A DNA stretch of 64,000 nucleotides from Gammaproteobacteria bacterium (GCA_012728315.1 JAAYFI010000026.1:175778-239777); one strand, 5' to 3'. Shown: positions 10,167 to 19,447, counted from the first letter of the stretch. Translations and numbers: made by a program. The notes: generated from the letters alone by a model not told the origin.

Positions 10167-10240
10167 CTGCTTTAATTTTTAAAGCAGTTCTTAGAATGAA
10201 TTTACGCCGTGCCAGAAGATCTCTGTGTACGGCGTTTCTT
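10167..10240 (+). terminator. Two stem-loops after secA; the second is terminator-like
   Basis: The first hairpin is CTGCTTTAA (10167-10175) with TTAAAGCAG (10179-10187). The second is ACGCCGT (10204-10210) with ACGGCGT (10229-10235), followed by TTCTTTT. Both lie between the secA stop and the argJ ribosome-binding site. The second is the better candidate to end the secA message. Loop size is large (18 bases), so confidence is moderate. Confidence 0.5.
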
Positions 10241-10277
10241 TTCGCGCCTAGCGCACTTAATAAGCGGGAGAATGATA

Positions 10278-11495
10278 ATGGCGGTTGGATTAGGTGAGTT
10301 ACCCGTAATGCACCCTGTTCCAGGTTTTGAATTAGGTATTGCCAGTGCTGGTATCAAAAAACCAGGCCGTCGCGATGTTGTAGTGATGCGCTGTGCTGAG
10401 GGTAGCAGCATTGCCGGAGTCTATACACAAAATGCTTTTTGCGCCGCGCCCGTCTTATTGTGCAAGCAGCGCATGCAGTCGAACCCACGTTATTTGCTGG
10501 TCAATACCGGTAATGCTAATGCCGCCACCGGTGAGCAAGGCTTGCAGGCGGCTAATGCTGTGTGCCAACACTTAGCTGATTTGCTCGGCTGCCCGCTGGA
10601 GCAAGTTCTGCCGTTTTCCACGGGCGTGATCGGTGAGCCTTTGCCAGTGGAAAAAATTACTGCAGCATTGCCAGCCGCGCTGAGCGATTTGCGTGAAGAT
10701 AATTGGGCGTTGGCCGCCGAAGGCATTATGACCACTGACACTTTACCGAAAGGTGCCAGTGTGCAGTTTCAGCATAAGGGTGTGACCTTGACGGTGACCG
10801 GTATCAGTAAAGGGGCTGGTATGATTCGTCCGAATATGGCGACCATGCTGGGCTATATCGCAACGGATGCTCCGGTTCACGCAGAGGTTCTGCAAAATAT
10901 TTTGCATGCTGCGGCCAATAAGTCGTTTAACCGCATCACCATTGATGGTGATACTTCAACCAATGACTCTTGTATTTTAGTGGCTACAGGTCAAGCAGCA
11001 GTTGAGCCTATCAGCGAAGCGCAAGGTGAGTTGTATGAAGCACTGCGTGACGCTATCGAGCAGGTGGCGATGGAGTTGGCTCAGGCCATTGTGCGTGACG
11101 GTGAGGGGGCGACAAAGTTTGTTACTGTAGAGGTTCAAGGTGGCGCCACGCAGCAGGAATGTCTCGATGTGGCTTATGCAGTTGCGCATTCGCCCTTGGT
11201 TAAAACTGCACTCTTTGCCTCTGATCCAAACTGGGGGCGTATTGTCGCGGCAATTGGTTACGCCGGTATCCAAGATCTGGATACTGAGCAGGTGAATGTG
11301 TATTTGGATGATGTTTGTATTGTTGCCCATGGCGGTCGTGCTCAAGCCTACACTGAAGAGCAAGGTGCAGCAGTGATGCAGCAAGCGGAGATCCTTATAC
11401 GTATTGAATTGTCGCGAGGGGGTTGCAAAGAAACCATTTGGACCACTGATCTGTCTCACGAGTATGTACGTATCAATGCTGAATACCGTTCGTAA
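10278..11495 (+). CDS. argJ: Bifunctional glutamate N-acetyltransferase / amino-acid acetyltransferase ArgJ
   Basis: ArgJ recycles acetyl from N-acetylornithine to glutamate and can also make N-acetylglutamate from acetyl-CoA, running the cyclic arginine pathway. The open frame extends to 10209, but the family start MAVGLGELPVMHPVPGFE is at ATG 10278 with GCGGGAG 7 bases upstream, giving 405 residues. The autocleavage site is visible as Ala188-Thr189 in NMATMLGY; the threonine becomes the nucleophile of the beta chain. ITIDGDTSTNDS and the C-terminal TDLSHEYVRINAEYRS are conserved. It follows secA and precedes the Nudix gene, as in Pseudomonas. Confidence 0.97.
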   Translation: MAVGLGELPVMHPVPGFELGIASAGIKKPGRRDVVVMRCAEGSSIAGVYTQNAFCAAPVLLCKQRMQSNPRYLLVNTGNANAATGEQGLQAANAVCQHLADLLGCPLEQVLPFSTGVIGEPLPVEKITAALPAALSDLREDNWALAAEGIMTTDTLPKGASVQFQHKGVTLTVTGISKGAGMIRPNMATMLGYIATDAPVHAEVLQNILHAAANKSFNRITIDGDTSTNDSCILVATGQAAVEPISEAQGELYEALRDAIEQVAMELAQAIVRDGEGATKFVTVEVQGGATQQECLDVAYAVAHSPLVKTALFASDPNWGRIVAAIGYAGIQDLDTEQVNVYLDDVCIVAHGGRAQAYTEEQGAAVMQQAEILIRIELSRGGCKETIWTTDLSHEYVRINAEYRS

Positions 11496-11534
11496 GCTAC
11501 AGGCGCTGCTGAATCCTGTGCCGGGTGCGCGCGC

Positions 11535-12488
11535 ATGAGTCGGCGCGTGCATGTGGTGGCTGCAGTGATTCGCAATGCGCAGCGCGATATTTTGCTGGCG
11601 CTGCGCCCGACTGATAAGCATATGGGCGGGCTCTGGGAGTTTCCTGGCGGTAAGTGCGAAGCCAATGAAAGCCCGCAGCAGGCGCTGGCGCGTGAGCTCT
11701 ATGAAGAGTTGGGCATTGTGATTGAGAAGAATCCGCAGCCGCTGATTCAGGTGCGTCACGATTATCCTGATCTGCAGGTATTGCTCGATGTGTATGAGGT
11801 TGTGCGTTTCTCTGGCCAAGCACGGGGTGCGGAAGGGCAGGAGGTGCGCTGGGTTGCGCCACATGCATTGTCGGAGTATCAGTTTCCGGCCGCCAATCGG
11901 CCCATTGTCACTGCCGCACAATTGCCCCAGCGTTATGTTATCACCCCTGAACGGCTGAGTGTTGAACAGCTTTACAAGGGGGCCGAGCAACTGCTTGCGC
12001 AAGGCTGTGAGTTGCTGCAACTGCGTGCTGCGCATTTACCTGTCAGTGCCTATAAAGCTTTAGCGCAGCGCCTGCAGTTGCTCTGTACAGGGCGTGCGCA
12101 ATTGATGCTTAAAGGTGATTTAGCCTGGCAAGTAGAGTTTCCTGAGGCTGGTTGGCATTTGACTGCGCAGCAATTGCGCAGTTTGGCTGGACAAGCGCGT
12201 CCGCTAGCCGAGGGGCGCCTATTGGCGGCATCTTGTCATAATGCACATGAGTTAAAACTGGCGATGGCTTTGTCAGTGGACTTTGTAACAGTCTCCCCTG
12301 TCTTGCCAACGCAAACACATCCGGATGCCACCAGTCTAGGCTGGGAGCAGGCACAGCGCTTGCTGCAAGAAGTGAATCTGCCGGTTTTTCTGCTCGGTGG
12401 ACTGACCGAGCAGGATTTAACTCAGGCGCGCAGTATAGGCGCGCAAGGTGTGGCTGGTATTCGTGGCTTTTGGCCGCAGCCGTTGTAG
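11535..12488 (+). CDS. Nudix hydrolase (MutT-like) fused to a TenI/ThiE-like domain
   Basis: The N-terminal half (about 1-130) is a MutT-type Nudix domain. Its Nudix box is complete at residues 39-61: G, then E five residues on, then REL.EELGI. Such enzymes hydrolyse 8-oxo-dGTP or related nucleotides and limit mutation. The C-terminal half (about 135-317) has the barrel of thiamine-phosphate synthase or TenI: YVITPERL, LLQLRAAH, VDFVTVSPVLPTQTHP and VFLLGGL. The ThiE lysine that normally follows QLRE is absent (QLRAAH here), so this half may not make thiamine phosphate. The fusion is normal in Pseudomonas. It ends directly against the convergent adenosyltransferase gene, with no gap. Confidence 0.88.
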   Translation: MSRRVHVVAAVIRNAQRDILLALRPTDKHMGGLWEFPGGKCEANESPQQALARELYEELGIVIEKNPQPLIQVRHDYPDLQVLLDVYEVVRFSGQARGAEGQEVRWVAPHALSEYQFPAANRPIVTAAQLPQRYVITPERLSVEQLYKGAEQLLAQGCELLQLRAAHLPVSAYKALAQRLQLLCTGRAQLMLKGDLAWQVEFPEAGWHLTAQQLRSLAGQARPLAEGRLLAASCHNAHELKLAMALSVDFVTVSPVLPTQTHPDATSLGWEQAQRLLQEVNLPVFLLGGLTEQDLTQARSIGAQGVAGIRGFWPQPL

Positions 12489-13067
12489 TTAGAGTGGCTT
12501 TTCTGCAGCTTGCCAGTATATTTCCGCACAGCCTTGGTATTGCGCAATCAGCCGCGCGGCAACAAATAGTAGATCCGATAAGCGGTTAATATAGGCCAGC
12601 ATTTCTGCGCGTAATGCTTCGCTGCTGTGCAGGGCTTGGCAACGACGTTCGGCGTTGCGCGCGCTGCTGCGGCAAATATGTGCTTGCGCAATAAGGCGTG
12701 AACCACCGGGTAAAATAAACTCTTCCAGCGGGCCGACCTGAATATTCCAAGCATCAATTAGTGTTTCGATGCGGGTGATTTCATCGGCCTGTAAGGCTTG
12801 ATATTCAGGCATGGCTAATTCGCCACCCATATCAAATAAACGATGCTGGCAGGGCGCTAGGGCAGCAATAACCTCTTGCAGTTTAGGCGCTGCGTTAAGA
12901 TTGTTTTCTAAGTCCGCCAATAATAGACCCAGTTGGCTATTGAACTCATCGAGAGCGCCAATAGCTTCAATGCGCGGGTGGCTTTTATTAACGCGGCGGC
13001 CATCGGCAAGGCCTGTTTGTCCGTCATCACCGGTGCGTGTATAGATTTTACTGAGGCGGTAGCCCAT
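12489..13067 (-). CDS. PduO-type ATP:cob(I)alamin adenosyltransferase
   Basis: This enzyme attaches the 5'-deoxyadenosyl group of ATP to cob(I)alamin, making coenzyme B12. The 192-residue product has the PduO pattern. The N-terminal ATP-binding motif is KIYTRTGDDGQTGL, followed by HPRIEAIGALDEFNSQLG. The helix with the conserved Arg and Glu near the C-terminus is CRSSARNAERR, and the end is YINRLSDLLFVAARL. It is the last gene of an apparent minus-strand operon after the GGDEF-like response regulator and panE; the gap to panE is 19 bases. Together with the cobalamin riboswitch and BtuB-like receptor later in the window it supports B12 import and conversion. Confidence 0.93.
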   Translation of the reverse strand: MGYRLSKIYTRTGDDGQTGLADGRRVNKSHPRIEAIGALDEFNSQLGLLLADLENNLNAAPKLQEVIAALAPCQHRLFDMGGELAMPEYQALQADEITRIETLIDAWNIQVGPLEEFILPGGSRLIAQAHICRSSARNAERRCQALHSSEALRAEMLAYINRLSDLLFVAARLIAQYQGCAEIYWQAAEKPL

Positions 13068-13086
13068 GGCTGTCTCCCTGTTTGGA

Positions 13087-14013
13087 TTAGGTGGTTGGCA
13101 ACCCTTGCTCCAGTAAGGTTTTTTGGAGCTGCCGATGTATTGTGTGCAGTGTTGGGGTCTCGCATTCTAACGCGAGGCTCTGCGCACAAGCAAAACCTGT
13201 GATATAGCTGATTTCAGTACGGCGTTGCTGCAGTGTGTCTTGGCGCATCGATGATGAGTTAGCAGCTGTGTTGTCAATCACGTCCCAAACCTGCTGATGT
13301 AAGTTGCATGCAGCAGTGGCTTGTCCTGCGCGGCAGAGTAAGCGCTGCAGCTCATCACACAGCGTATTGATCTGTGCGGGATAATGCCTGAGTTGGCCAT
13401 TTAAACAGTTATAAATCACGGTTAGCGGGTTGATCGCGCAGTTCATCGCGAGCTTACGCCAGAGCACAGGGGCAATGTCTGTGGCCCATGAGCAAGGAAT
13501 CCCTGCCGCTTGTAAGCTGGCGAGCTGTGCCGGCGCTGATGCGGTAACACTTGGCACTATATCGCCAAGCCAGATATGACCTTGGCCGGCAAATACAGTG
13601 TGCAAAGGTGCTGCCAGATAGGCCCCTTCAGTGCTCGAAGCCGCAATGCAGCGGGTATTGGGCAGCATGCTTTGCACAGCCTGTTGACTGCCCAGACCAT
13701 TTTGCAAAAGGATAACCAGACTGTCACTGCTGAGGCGATGTGCGACTTGGCCGATGGCCGCTTGCGCGTCATAAGCTTTGCAGGCTAAAACTAAGTTTTT
13801 TATCGGTTGCGGGTGCTCGGCTAGTTGTGCTTTTACAGGATAGTGCTGTGTATGTAAGAACTGTGGATCGCTGAGCGCTACGTATGGGTGCGCTTGATGG
13901 TGCGCTAAGGCGTTGGCAGTGCGCATAATTAAATATACAGAGTGCTGCTGCGCCGCCAACCGCGCTGCCCATAAACACCCTAGACTGCCAGCCCCTAAGA
14001 TATGCCAATGCAT
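13087..14013 (-). CDS. panE: 2-dehydropantoate 2-reductase
   Basis: PanE reduces ketopantoate to pantoate with NADPH, a step toward pantothenate and coenzyme A. The 308-residue product starts with a Rossmann motif, MHWHILGAGSLG, with the glycines at 7, 9 and 12. The stretch LVLACKAYD is in the position of the nucleotide and substrate contact. The C-terminal domain has WRKLAMNCAINPLTVIYNCLNG, with the conserved Lys and Asn residues of the active site. Its start codon is one base after the stop of the response-regulator gene, so the two are co-transcribed and probably translationally coupled. The PanE family also contains paralogues with other keto-acid substrates; the conserved site favours PanE. 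Confidence 0.88.
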   Translation of the reverse strand: MHWHILGAGSLGCLWAARLAAQQHSVYLIMRTANALAHHQAHPYVALSDPQFLHTQHYPVKAQLAEHPQPIKNLVLACKAYDAQAAIGQVAHRLSSDSLVILLQNGLGSQQAVQSMLPNTRCIAASSTEGAYLAAPLHTVFAGQGHIWLGDIVPSVTASAPAQLASLQAAGIPCSWATDIAPVLWRKLAMNCAINPLTVIYNCLNGQLRHYPAQINTLCDELQRLLCRAGQATAACNLHQQVWDVIDNTAANSSSMRQDTLQQRRTEISYITGFACAQSLALECETPTLHTIHRQLQKTLLEQGLPTT

Positions 14014-14014
14014 G

Positions 14015-14989
14015 TTATATAGATTGTAATGGCTGGTTTAAACGAACAGCATCAATACGGTTGCTGGCATATGAATTGGGTAAATGCTTGCTGGCTAAAT
14101 GGATGATGTGCTCTGGTTTTGCGGGCAGTGCTTTGCTGTCTAAGGTGATCAAGCTGACGCCGGCTTTTAAGCGGATAAAGTCTTCTTTGATTTTAAAAGA
14201 TTTGATATTTAAAGCGTCATGGATGCGTTTAAAACTGGCCGGCGAGTAGGCTTGTAGCTCTCCAGGTTGCGTTAATACGGCGAAATGATTGCCGTCAATG
14301 CGCGCTAAAACATCCAGAGGGCGGATCAGTTGTTGTAAACGCTGTGCAATGGCGCGCAGTAACTCTTTATGCATTGTGCGGCCATACTGCTGCGACAACT
14401 CAGGCATATTTTCAATGCCAATGAGTAGATAGCACAGAGAGCCACCGCGGGACTCTATTTGGCGCAGGTTTTTCGCCAGCATCTGCTTGAGATGGCGCGC
14501 ATTACCCAGCCCGGTCAGCGGATCAACTTGATTGCGCGATTCCAGCGAGGCAACGTTGACTGCTAAGCGCTGCTTTTCTCTAATGAGACGAGTTAAAGTG
14601 CTGTGCAGACGGTCTGCAGCATAAACCCGTGGTATTAACTGTTCATTCATTGTGGTTTTGCTAATAAAATCATCCACACCATGGTCAAAGGCTTTTGCTA
14701 AAGCATTATCGTCTTCTTTCCCTGTGAGTAAAATAATATAGGTGTAGTGATCGTGCTGTTCATCTTGCTGGCGAATATGGGCGGTCAGCTCCAAACCATC
14801 CATTTCGGGCATCAGCCAGTCAGCGAGCAAAAGACCTGTTGGGCGCTCTTCTAGTAATTTGAGGGCTTGCGCTGCACTGCTGGCAAAGCGGATGTCCTGA
14901 TAGCCCGCTTGGTTTAAAGTGCGACCTATCATGACGCTAGAGAACTTAGCATCATCAACGACTAGAATGCTTAAGAGGGGGTTTTGCAT
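14015..14989 (-). CDS. Response regulator with degenerate GGDEF domain
   Basis: A 324-residue cytoplasmic two-domain protein. Residues 1-125 form a receiver domain with the acidic pair Asp12-Asp13, the phosphorylation site Asp57 in LLLADWLMPEMDG and Lys111. A short coil follows. Residues about 155-320 form a GGDEF fold beginning DPLTGLGNARHLKQML. The catalytic signature is altered: the GGDEF position reads DGNHF at 232-236. Cyclic-di-GMP synthesis is therefore unlikely; such domains often bind GTP or c-di-GMP or act through partners. No sensor kinase is adjacent. A similar gene sits at this place in Pseudomonas, upstream of panE and divergent from yajQ (recalled synteny). It leads a three-gene minus-strand operon. 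Confidence 0.88.
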   Translation of the reverse strand: MQNPLLSILVVDDAKFSSVMIGRTLNQAGYQDIRFASSAAQALKLLEERPTGLLLADWLMPEMDGLELTAHIRQQDEQHDHYTYIILLTGKEDDNALAKAFDHGVDDFISKTTMNEQLIPRVYAADRLHSTLTRLIREKQRLAVNVASLESRNQVDPLTGLGNARHLKQMLAKNLRQIESRGGSLCYLLIGIENMPELSQQYGRTMHKELLRAIAQRLQQLIRPLDVLARIDGNHFAVLTQPGELQAYSPASFKRIHDALNIKSFKIKEDFIRLKAGVSLITLDSKALPAKPEHIIHLASKHLPNSYASNRIDAVRLNQPLQSI

Positions 14990-15140
14990 AGCTGGACCAT
15001 TGTAGTTGGAGAAGCATGGAGTAGGAGCTTTATTGGGGACTCTTTATACATAGTGGCACATTGCAATGGCAAGCATTCTTGTATGGAGTTGTGATAAAAG
15101 TACTTTTAAATTTCAATATAAACAATTTTGGAGGAGAGTA

Positions 15141-15620
15141 ATGCCCTCATTTGATGTTGTGTCAGAGTTAAATACGCATGAAGTGACCAATGCCATGGAC
15201 AACGCGGCCAAAGAGCTTGAGCGTCGCTATGATTTACGTGGCAAGGCGAGCCTTGAGTATAAGGATAAAACTATCACCTTGACCGCGGAAGCAGATTTTA
15301 TGCTGGAGCAGTTGATTGAAATCGTCAAGCTGGCTTTGGTTAAACGTAAAATTGATATTCAATGCTTGGAATATAAAGACGCTTACGGATCAGGCAAGGT
15401 CGTCAAGCAGGAGTTGGTGCTGCGTGAAGGCATTGATAAAGAATTAGCGAAGAAAATTGTTGCTGTGGTAAAAGAAGCTAAACTGAAAGTGCAGGCTTCG
15501 ATTCAGGGCGATCAAGTGCGTATCACCGGTAAAAAGCGTGATGATCTGCAAGAGGCGATTGCTTTGCTGCGTGGTAAAGAGCTGGGTATGCCGCTGCAAT
15601 TCGATAACTTTAGGGATTGA
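15141..15620 (+). CDS. yajQ: YajQ family nucleotide-binding protein
   Basis: YajQ (DUF520) proteins are small cytoplasmic proteins with two RRM-like halves. Members in Xanthomonas and Pseudomonas bind c-di-GMP and act on transcription (established knowledge). The open frame begins at 15066, but the family start [15 protein letters not shown] is at ATG 15141 with a strong GGAGGAGAG site, giving 159 residues. Conserved stretches are [19 protein letters not shown] near the start and [21 protein letters not shown] toward the end. It is divergent from the degenerate GGDEF response regulator, an arrangement that hints at a shared c-di-GMP context but is not evidence of interaction. Confidence 0.95.
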   Translation: MPSFDVVSELNTHEVTNAMDNAAKELERRYDLRGKASLEYKDKTITLTAEADFMLEQLIEIVKLALVKRKIDIQCLEYKDAYGSGKVVKQELVLREGIDKELAKKIVAVVKEAKLKVQASIQGDQVRITGKKRDDLQEAIALLRGKELGMPLQFDNFRD

Positions 15621-15660
15621 GTTCGACTCAAGTTCGCGAAAAGGTTATTAACTCTGATGA

Positions 15661-15692
15661 AAAATGCCCGCTGGATGAGCGGGCATTTTTTT
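15661..15692. terminator. Bidirectional terminator between yajQ and mqo
   Basis: Perfect 12-bp stem AAAATGCCCGCT (15661-15672) with AGCGGGCATTTT (15678-15689), followed by more T residues on the plus strand and preceded by a run of A. It can serve both convergent genes. Confidence 0.9.
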
Positions 15693-15698
15693 GTAGGC

Positions 15699-17186
15699 TT
15701 AGCGCAATTTGAGTAACTGGTCTGAGCGTGCTTGCGTGCTGCGATACAGCTCGGCATTGGTTTCCAGTTCTTTGAGTGGCGCAGGGAAAATAGCCGACAA
15801 TTTTTCTTGCCACTGTGGCGAAGCGCTTTGCTCTGGGAAGCAGCGCTTGAGTAGATCCAGCATAATTGAAACAGTCACTGAGGCGCCGGGTGACGCACCC
15901 AGTAATGCGGCTAATGAACCGTCGGCCGAGCTCACGAGCTCTGTTCCAAACTGTAAAATGCCGCCTTTTTTGGCATCTTTTTTGATGATTTGTACGCGTT
16001 GACCGGCAATTTCTAGCTTCCAGTCAGCAGGGTCAAGTTGTGGGTAGAAACGACGTAAAGAGTCTAAGCGTTGCTCCATGGACTGCATGACTTCGCTGAT
16101 GAGGTAGCGAGTTAAATCCATATTGTCGCGACCTACCGCCAGCATGGGTCCGATATTGCCAAGGCGTACGGACATCGGTAAATCTAAGAAGGAGCCATGC
16201 TTTAAGAACTTGGTCGTAAAGCCTGCATAAGGGCCGAAAAGTAAAGATTTTTTGCCATCAATAACCCGCGTATCTAAATGCGGAACAGACATAGGTGGCG
16301 AGCCAACTGCAGCTAAGCTGTACACCTTCGCTTGGTGCTGTTCAACCACTGCAGGATTATCACAACGCAACCATTGGCCGCTGACTGGGAAACCGCCGTA
16401 GCCTTTGCCTTCTGGGATACCTGACATTTGCAGCAGAGGCAGAGCGGCGCCGCCTGCACCTAAGAAAACAAAACGTGAGGTCACGGTGCGGTGCTGGCCG
16501 TTGGCTAAATTCTTGATGCTGACTTCCCAACCTTGTGCGCAGCGCTTAAGCCCAACGACTTTGCTTTTATAGCTTAAGGTGTTGCTGTCGTGCTGCGCTA
16601 AGTAGCTGAGCATTTGGCGGGTGAGCGCACCAAAGTTGACATCGGTACCGTTGGCCACACGTGTAACAGCAATTTCTTCGTTGTCTGTGCGCTCAGCCAT
16701 CATCAGCGGCAACCACTCTGCCATACGGCTTTTATCGGTGGTGAATTCCATCTCTTCAAAGGCATGGTGGGCTTTAAGTAATTCAGCGCGTTTTTCAAGG
16801 AAGGCGATGCTGTCTTTACCCTGCACAAAGCTTAAATGTGGGACAGGGTGAATAAAAGTCTCAGGGTTGCCAAAGGTGCCTGTTTCAATAAGGTGTGCCC
16901 AGAACTGCTTTGACTCTTCAAACATGGCATTGATATTAATCGCTTTTTTAATATCGATAGAGCCGTCAGCTGCTTGTGGGGTGTAATTGAGTTCACAAAG
17001 GCCGGCATGTCCAGTGCCCGCATTGTTCCAAGGGTTGGAGCTTTCCATTGCTCCATCTTCCATTTGCTCGACAATTTCTAAACGTAAGCTTGGATCCAGT
17101 TCTTTTAGCATGGTTGCTAAAGTTGAACTCATAATGCCGGCTCCCACCAGCAGTACGTCCAAGTGTGCTTGATTATCTTGTGCCAT
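15699..17186 (-). CDS. mqo: Malate:quinone oxidoreductase
   Basis: Mqo oxidises malate to oxaloacetate at the inner face of the membrane and passes electrons to quinone, replacing or supplementing NAD-malate dehydrogenase. The 495-residue product has the FAD-binding N-terminus [19 protein letters not shown], with [20 protein letters not shown], a family signature, near residues 52-71. Further conserved stretches are [15 protein letters not shown] and [12 protein letters not shown], and the C-terminal [16 protein letters not shown]. It is monocistronic, with a long gene-free upstream region and a terminator after it. Pseudomonads usually carry one or two Mqo paralogues; which one this is cannot be told here. 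Confidence 0.96.
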   Translation of the reverse strand: MAQDNQAHLDVLLVGAGIMSSTLATMLKELDPSLRLEIVEQMEDGAMESSNPWNNAGTGHAGLCELNYTPQAADGSIDIKKAININAMFEESKQFWAHLIETGTFGNPETFIHPVPHLSFVQGKDSIAFLEKRAELLKAHHAFEEMEFTTDKSRMAEWLPLMMAERTDNEEIAVTRVANGTDVNFGALTRQMLSYLAQHDSNTLSYKSKVVGLKRCAQGWEVSIKNLANGQHRTVTSRFVFLGAGGAALPLLQMSGIPEGKGYGGFPVSGQWLRCDNPAVVEQHQAKVYSLAAVGSPPMSVPHLDTRVIDGKKSLLFGPYAGFTTKFLKHGSFLDLPMSVRLGNIGPMLAVGRDNMDLTRYLISEVMQSMEQRLDSLRRFYPQLDPADWKLEIAGQRVQIIKKDAKKGGILQFGTELVSSADGSLAALLGASPGASVTVSIMLDLLKRCFPEQSASPQWQEKLSAIFPAPLKELETNAELYRSTQARSDQLLKLR

Positions 17187-17810
17187 TTGTGTGTCTCCAA
17201 AATGCAGCTTTAAGCTGAACAGTAAGCCTGTGGTCAGCCAAGGTCAGGGTTAATGATTGCGAAAGGGCCAATGCTTTAACCGCTGCAGTATGGAGGGCTG
17301 TTGGTGCATGGAACTGTAAACGCCAAACTATTCATTGCTTGCCACACTCTTGTGAAGTTGTGAAACAGTTTCCCGCCATCTTTTGGAGTGACGGATCTTT
17401 AAAATGCTTTTACCGAAGGCGCTTGAACAGGCGGAGCGAGAATGTTTCGCAGCTTAAATAATGCCGTGATGCGTCATTCTGCTTAGGCCTGTGCGCCTTT
17501 AAAATAGGGCACTTAGCAACCCGCTCAGGTTAAAATTTAACGCTGTAAATAAACAGTGTAAAAGCGAAAATGAGGGGGTTCTATACATAGTTGGTTGGCA
17601 ATTATAACGATGAATTTATAAAAAACGATCATCCGAGCTAAATTTCTTTAGTCGAAAGGTCGTATAAAACGTTATCTAGCCGTGTTTTTCTGTGTGCTTG
17701 TGGCATACATATGCAGTATTTTGCTCAGTAACGCATAGTGCTGTGCAAGCGTGTCGACCTTGGTTAAACTTTGCAGCATGCAAATTAAGCTTTATTAAGG
17801 GAACTCAATT
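17187..17810. other. Long gene-free stretch between mqo and yajG
   Basis: About 620 bases with no open frame that looks coding on either strand. It must hold the promoters of the divergent mqo and yajG genes. The right half (17530-17680) is AT-rich. A small RNA gene here is possible, but I saw no hairpin with a U run to support one. Confidence 0.5.
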
Positions 17811-18395
17811 ATGGTGCGTCATATATTAATCAGTGCAGCGCTCGTATTGACTGCAGCGTTATCGGGTTGCGGCTTAAGTCCGCAGTACTTAAAGCCAGAG
17901 CCACGCTTGACTGGGCATATTGCAGCGATAGGGCAAGGGCAGCAGGTTACGGTGCAGGTCAGTGATGCGCGCCCTTCAGCGGTAATCGGAACACGAGGTG
18001 GCTTGTATGCTGACAGCAGTACCATTAGCGTCAATGGCTCAGCTTTTATACCGCGTTTGCAAGCAGAAACCGATGCGGCTGTACGTATGATGGGTTTTAC
18101 ACCCATGCCAACTGGCGCTAATAACCCGCAGCTCACCTTAAAGCTAACTGAGCTCACTTATAAGGCTTCAGAGCGAAATGCTCTAGCTAAAGAGGCCAGA
18201 CTGCAAGCGGTGTATATGCTTGAAGTGCGCAATGGTTCGCGTCGCTACAATGGTCGTTATGCGGCAACGCTCACGCAAGGTTATGCGAAAGCCCCGAGCG
18301 AGCAGACCAATACGCAATGGGTGAGCCAAGTTCTGAGTGAAGGCTTACAGCGCGTCTTTAAAGACCCGGCGGTGGGCCAGTTATTAGCGCAGTAA
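17811..18395 (+). CDS. YajG family lipoprotein
   Basis: A predicted outer-membrane lipoprotein of the YajG family, function unknown. The 194-residue precursor has a short basic N-terminus, a hydrophobic segment and a lipobox LSGC with Cys20 as the lipidated residue. The mature part contains VQVSDARP..VIGTRGGLYADSS, typical of YajG, and the C-terminal part is a compact mixed fold without catalytic motifs. The start ATG has AAGGG upstream. It precedes miaA, where Pseudomonas usually has mutL; a palindrome but no clear terminator lies between them, so read-through into miaA is possible. I infer no function beyond an envelope location. Confidence 0.85.
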   Translation: MVRHILISAALVLTAALSGCGLSPQYLKPEPRLTGHIAAIGQGQQVTVQVSDARPSAVIGTRGGLYADSSTISVNGSAFIPRLQAETDAAVRMMGFTPMPTGANNPQLTLKLTELTYKASERNALAKEARLQAVYMLEVRNGSRRYNGRYAATLTQGYAKAPSEQTNTQWVSQVLSEGLQRVFKDPAVGQLLAQ

Positions 18396-18405
18396 ATACC
18401 CGTCA

Positions 18406-18438
18406 GCTGCTGGGTTGATCTGCAGTCTGCCCAGCAGC
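18406..18438. repeat. Palindrome between yajG and miaA
   Basis: GCTGCTGGG (18406-18414) is the exact reverse complement of CCCAGCAGC (18430-18438), with a 15-base loop. No T run follows, so it is a weak terminator candidate or an RNA-stability hairpin. Confidence 0.5.
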
Positions 18439-18481
18439 GTCTGTACTGTGCTGCTGGCTTGGACTTAATGAGGAAAGTGCT

Positions 18482-19447
18482 TTGAGAAAAAACTTGCCGC
18501 CAGCCATTTTTCTGATGGGTCCGACGGCGTCCGGAAAGACTGACTTAGCGCTGCAATTGGTGCGCGAACTCCCTTGCGAAATTATTAGTGTCGATTCGGC
18601 TTTGATTTATCGCCAAATGGATATCGGTAGCGCTAAACCCAGTGCTGAAATTTTGCAGGCATATCCCCATCACTTGGTGGATATTCTTGATCCCGCACAC
18701 AGCTATTCAGCAGCACAGTTTCGCGCGGATGCCTTGTCTGCCATGGCTGATATCACCGCGCGTGGACGCATCCCGCTGCTGGTGGGTGGAACCATGCTGT
18801 ATTACAAGGCTCTGACTGAAGGCTTGGCAGCGATGCCTGCAGCCGATGAACAGCTGCGCGCCGAACTCGAGCAGCAGGCCGCAATACAAGGATGGGCCAG
18901 CTTGCATGCTGAGCTAGAAAAAGTTGATCCAGTCTCGGCTGAGCGCATTCATCCCAATGATCCGCAGCGTATTTTGCGTGCTTTGGAGGTGTGGCGTATC
19001 AGCGGGAAAACCATGACCGAGCATCGCGTACAACAAGCGTTACAAAAACAAGCATCTAATAGTCAATATTTACCGTACAATGTGGCAACCTTTGCTATTG
19101 CACCGCAGCAGCGCAGTGTTTTGCACGAACGCATTGCACAACGTTTTCATCTGATGCTTGAACAAGGCTTTATAGCTGAGGTCGAAGCGCTATGGCAGCG
19201 TGGTGATTTGCATGCTGACTTGCCCTCTATCCGGGCTGTTGGTTACCGCCAAGCATGGTCATATTTGCAAGGCGAATGCACGTACGATGAAATGACTGAG
19301 CGCGGCATTATTGCTACGCGTCAGTTGGCTAAACGCCAGTTTACCTGGTTGCGCAGCTGGTCAGATCTAGAGTGGTTAGACAGTTTGTCGTGCGACAATA
19401 TGTCGCGCACCTTGAAAAGGCTTAAACAGCTCTCCATATTGAGTTAA
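18482..19447 (+). CDS. miaA: tRNA dimethylallyltransferase MiaA
   Basis: MiaA transfers dimethylallyl to the exocyclic amine of A37 in tRNAs reading UNN codons, which helps reading-frame maintenance. The product is 321 residues. The P-loop GPTASGKT is at residues 13-20 and is followed by the [16 protein letters not shown] segment. [11 protein letters not shown] and the conserved arginine-rich [15 protein letters not shown] region come later. The start codon is TTG at 18482, chosen because an AGGAAAG site lies 6 bases before it and the frame begins directly with the conserved N-terminus. It is followed by hfq, the classic miaA-hfq-hflX-hflK-hflC order. In enterobacteria hfq promoters lie inside miaA; that was not tested here. 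Confidence 0.96.
   Translation: MRKNLPPAIFLMGPTASGKTDLALQLVRELPCEIISVDSALIYRQMDIGSAKPSAEILQAYPHHLVDILDPAHSYSAAQFRADALSAMADITARGRIPLLVGGTMLYYKALTEGLAAMPAADEQLRAELEQQAAIQGWASLHAELEKVDPVSAERIHPNDPQRILRALEVWRISGKTMTEHRVQQALQKQASNSQYLPYNVATFAIAPQQRSVLHERIAQRFHLMLEQGFIAEVEALWQRGDLHADLPSIRAVGYRQAWSYLQGECTYDEMTERGIIATRQLAKRQFTWLRSWSDLEWLDSLSCDNMSRTLKRLKQLSILS

Noticed and set aside
10977-12035. Long minus-strand open frame across argJ and the Nudix gene (352 residues)
   Set aside because: Runs opposite two certain genes and their junction; composition is that of an antisense shadow.
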